This document shows positions 61,869 to 64,000 of a DNA stretch of 64,000 bases, one piece after another. The stretch is from an uncultured Roseibium sp. (GTDB taxonomy: Bacteria; Pseudomonadota; Alphaproteobacteria; Rhizobiales; Stappiaceae): positions 1,426,001-1,490,000 of the forward strand of contig NZ_CANLVF010000001.1 of assembly GCF_947494555.1 (NCBI RefSeq), in the 5' to 3' direction. The translations under genes were made by a program, and so were the position numbers. The notes beneath the pieces were generated by a model that did not search any database, had not been told where the DNA came from, and saw only the letters and a list, made by a program, of their open reading frames with translations. The number at the start of each line of letters is the position of its first letter. Positions within the stretch are counted from its first letter, which is position 1.

Positions 61869-64000
61869 TGAGCCGCCGCGAAGTCGGTCTGGGCAGGATC
61901 GTCAGAGGTGTCCAGCTTTGCGTTTTCTTTTTCGATCAACTGCCGCATGTCTCTGCCGATCCGAAGCAGCAGCCCCTGGGTCCGGCGCTTCAAAACGCGC
62001 GGCTGGGAGAAAACGGTCGTTTTTTCGGCAACCTTTGTTGTCGACGGTTTTGACAGCCGCGGCAATGTCTCGGGATCGACGCCTGGCATGCTGGCAAGTT
62101 CAATGCCGTTATGGGCATAATTCATGTAGAGCTGCCATGTCATCGCAGGCAGACTTCCGCCGGTGACGCGGCGCGTTGAGGTGAAATCGTCATTTCCAAC
62201 CCAGACGGCCGTCGAAAAGTTCCCGGTGTAGCCAACGAACCAGGCGTCACGATAGGCGTTGGTCGTTCCGGTTTTTCCGGCAGCGACGACACCGTCAATT
62301 CTTGCCCGTCTCGCCGTTCCGGCCTCAACCACATTGACGAGGATACCGTTCATCATGTGGACCTGCTCTTCGGGCAGTACCCGTTTGGGCGTAGAGGCCT
62401 CGTCGCGCTCTCGCCTGTAGAGCAATTTGCCATCGCTGTTCCGCACTTCCAGTATCGCATAGGCGGGCGCAGAGAAACCGCCGTTGGCGAAAGTTGCATA
62501 GGAAGACGCCATGTCGATCGCAGTGACTTCCGACGATCCGATCGGGAGCGAGATCGAGTTTTCAAGTTCGTGGGTCAGGCCCATCGCATAAGCGGTATCG
62601 ATGATTTTCTGGCGCCCGAAATCGAGCGAGAGACGGACAGGGATAGTGTTGATGGATTTGGTGAGCGCCGTCCTGAGTGTCACCGGTCCGCGGTAGCTGC
62701 GGGTATAGTTTTTCGGGGACCAGTCGCCGATCCAGACCGGTCGATCCGGAACGATGCTCTCCGGCGTGTACCCGTTTAGAAAGGCCGTCATATAGACGAA
62801 CGGCTTGAACGATGAACCGGGTTGGCGGAGCGCGTTGACGGCTCTGTTGAACTGACTTTCGCCGTAAGAGCGCCCGCCCACCATGGCCACGACGCCACCG
62901 TCCGGGATCATCGAGACCAGCGCAGCCTCGCCGGCATCGCGCAGTTTACCGTTGTCACGCAAGATGGTTTCAACAGCGAGGTCGGCCTGACGCTGCAGGG
63001 CAGGGTCGAGCGTCGTGCGAACCGTTACGATACGGTCACGGGCGAGGGCGGGATTGCGTCTTGCAAGCTTCTTGACCTCATCAAGGGCCCAATCAAGAAA
63101 ATACTCGGGCAACTGCTCCTGGGACCTGTCGACGGCAAGCGCCGGATTGCGCCGTGCTCCGATTACCTGGCCTTCGGTCAGGAGTTCCGCCTGAACCATG
63201 TTCGTCAGCACTTCGTTGGCTCTTGCACGGGCCGCAGGCAGGTTGATGTGCGGTGCATATTTTCCCGGCGCCTTGTAGAGGCCGGCGAGCATTGCGCTTT
63301 CTGCAAGCGTCAGCTCGCGCACGTTCTTGTTGAAATAGAATTCCGACGCTGCCGTCACCCCGAATACGCCGCCGCCCATGTAGGCCCGGTCGAGATAAAG
63401 TTTCAGGATTTCCTGCTTGGTGAGATTGGCTTCGAGCCAGAGCGCGAGGTAGGCCTCTTTGATCTTGCGGCTGAGGCTGCGTTCATTGGTGAGAAACAGG
63501 TTCTTTGCAAGCTGCTGTGTGATCGAAGACCCGCCCTGGACGACGCCTCCGGCGCGCGCATTTTCAACCATCGCACGGAACGTCCCGACAGCATCGATGC
63601 CGAAGTGAAAGAAGAAACGGCGGTCCTCCGTGGCGAGCGTTGCCTTTACGAGAGAGTCCGGAATTTCCTCCAAGGGAACGCTGTCATTCAGCACGATCCC
63701 TCTTCGGCCGATTTCCTTGCCGAACCTGTCCTGGAACGTTACGGCGAAATCGTCGGTCGTTTTCCAGTCCGCATACCGGGTTGCCTCAAACGCAGGCTGC
63801 GCAAAGGCAAGGACAACGATGAAGCCCAAAAGACCGAATGTCAGGCCGTCCGAGGACAATTCGCTCAGTCCGCGCCAAATGCCTTTTGCCCGAAACCGGC
63901 GCAAAAACGCATCGTAGCCTTCGATCGTCCGGCGCAGTGCCGATCCGGTCTTCCAAAGAGCCGTGTCGACAAAGGCGTCAGCCGACAGAAAGAAGCGCCG
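61865..64000 (-). CDS. Class A penicillin-binding protein (transglycosylase/transpeptidase), partial
   Basis: A bifunctional peptidoglycan synthase. The frame is open to the right edge, so the N-terminus is missing; 711 residues are visible (the segment from TTG 63904 is not the true start, as RRFFLSADAFVDTALWK precedes it in frame). After a membrane helix comes the GT51 domain (ATEDRRFFFHFGIDAVG with the catalytic Glu, GGSSITQQLAKNLFL), then the transpeptidase domain with SSFK (S-x-x-K), SIN and KTGTT motifs in order. The DUF1214/DUF1254 genes follow with overlaps. It is a homologue of PBP1-type synthases. Confidence 0.93.
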   Translation of the reverse strand, partial: RRFFLSADAFVDTALWKTGSALRRTIEGYDAFLRRFRAKGIWRGLSELSSDGLTFGLLGFIVVLAFAQPAFEATRYADWKTTDDFAVTFQDRFGKEIGRRGIVLNDSVPLEEIPDSLVKATLATEDRRFFFHFGIDAVGTFRAMVENARAGGVVQGGSSITQQLAKNLFLTNERSLSRKIKEAYLALWLEANLTKQEILKLYLDRAYMGGGVFGVTAASEFYFNKNVRELTLAESAMLAGLYKAPGKYAPHINLPAARARANEVLTNMVQAELLTEGQVIGARRNPALAVDRSQEQLPEYFLDWALDEVKKLARRNPALARDRIVTVRTTLDPALQRQADLAVETILRDNGKLRDAGEAALVSMIPDGGVVAMVGGRSYGESQFNRAVNALRQPGSSFKPFVYMTAFLNGYTPESIVPDRPVWIGDWSPKNYTRSYRGPVTLRTALTKSINTIPVRLSLDFGRQKIIDTAYAMGLTHELENSISLPIGSSEVTAIDMASSYATFANGGFSAPAYAILEVRNSDGKLLYRRERDEASTPKRVLPEEQVHMMNGILVNVVEAGTARRARIDGVVAAGKTGTTNAYRDAWFVGYTGNFSTAVWVGNDDFTSTRRVTGGSLPAMTWQLYMNYAHNGIELASMPGVDPETLPRLSKPSTTKVAEKTTVFSQPRVLKRRTQGLLLRIGRDMRQLIEKENAKLDTSDDPAQTDFAAAQ

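Noticed and set aside
1..64000. CRISPR arrays, tRNA or rRNA genes, transposases, integrases
   Set aside because: Read for regular direct repeats, tRNA-like folds and mobile-element motifs on both strands; none were found. A covariance or HMM search could still find weak cases.

Overview
The window reads as chromosomal DNA from a GC-rich alphaproteobacterium of the Hyphomicrobiales, probably a marine member of the Stappiaceae (Roseibium/Labrenzia type). The signs are a MucR/Ros-type zinc-finger regulator, DUF1491, DUF2336 and DUF5330 proteins, a complete Mrp (Pha-type) antiporter operon, a B12 riboswitch upstream of a BtuCDF-like importer, and a penicillin-binding protein operon with DUF1214/DUF1254 partners. 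The genus is an inference from gene content and remembered family distributions. No rRNA, tRNA, CRISPR array, insertion sequence or phage gene was recognised.

Layout. 1-4.3 kb: M20 peptidase (cut by the window edge), CDF-like transporter, HerA/YjgR-type ATPase, two small conserved genes. 4.3-9.7 kb: a LuxR-type solo, then both methylmalonyl-CoA mutase subunits. 9.7-11.5 kb: an XRE/DUF2975 pair divergent from an outer-membrane barrel gene, separated by stacked palindromes. 11.7-16 kb: haloacid dehalogenase, VOC protein, branched-chain aminotransferase, MFS permease, DUF1761. 16.2-25.4 kb: Fe/Mn superoxide dismutase, two cytochromes c, GNAT, RidA, DUF2798, monooxygenase, LysR, lipoprotein, peptide-binding protein and an S9 oligopeptidase.

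25.5-30.5 kb is an accessory stretch, visibly AT-rich from about 28.6 kb. It holds secreted proteins of unknown function, a decayed gene and a run of very small genes. Several of these encode two-helix membrane hairpins and alternate with small soluble peptides, with stop codons fused to the next ribosome binding site. One hairpin gene continues in frame past an amber codon into a second, related hairpin. This is the most novel-looking material in the window, and no function is claimed for it.

30.5-33.7 kb: a STAS protein lacking its phospho-serine beside a Na/Pi-cotransporter-like protein, then a periplasmic binding protein. 33.9-37.7 kb: cobalamin riboswitch, DUF1636 protein and a BtuDFC-like importer, with a Fur/Zur-like palindrome on a possible second promoter. 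37.7-44.7 kb: small membrane protein, MFS permease, NmrA-like oxidoreductase divergent from an HxlR regulator, a frameshifted FG-GAP-like gene, an XRE regulator, MAPEG protein, MsrB, and a PAS-GGDEF protein with a degenerate active site. 45.1-51.1 kb: mrpABCDEFG with start/stop overlaps at most junctions. 51.4-64 kb: MucR, SufE, DUF5330, a histidine-kinase-like protein without recognisable catalytic residues, a peptidoglycan-binding protein, DUF1491, DUF2336, a small conserved protein, a lipoprotein, a TPR-sulfotransferase, and the PBP1-DUF1214-DUF1254 operon, cut at the right edge.
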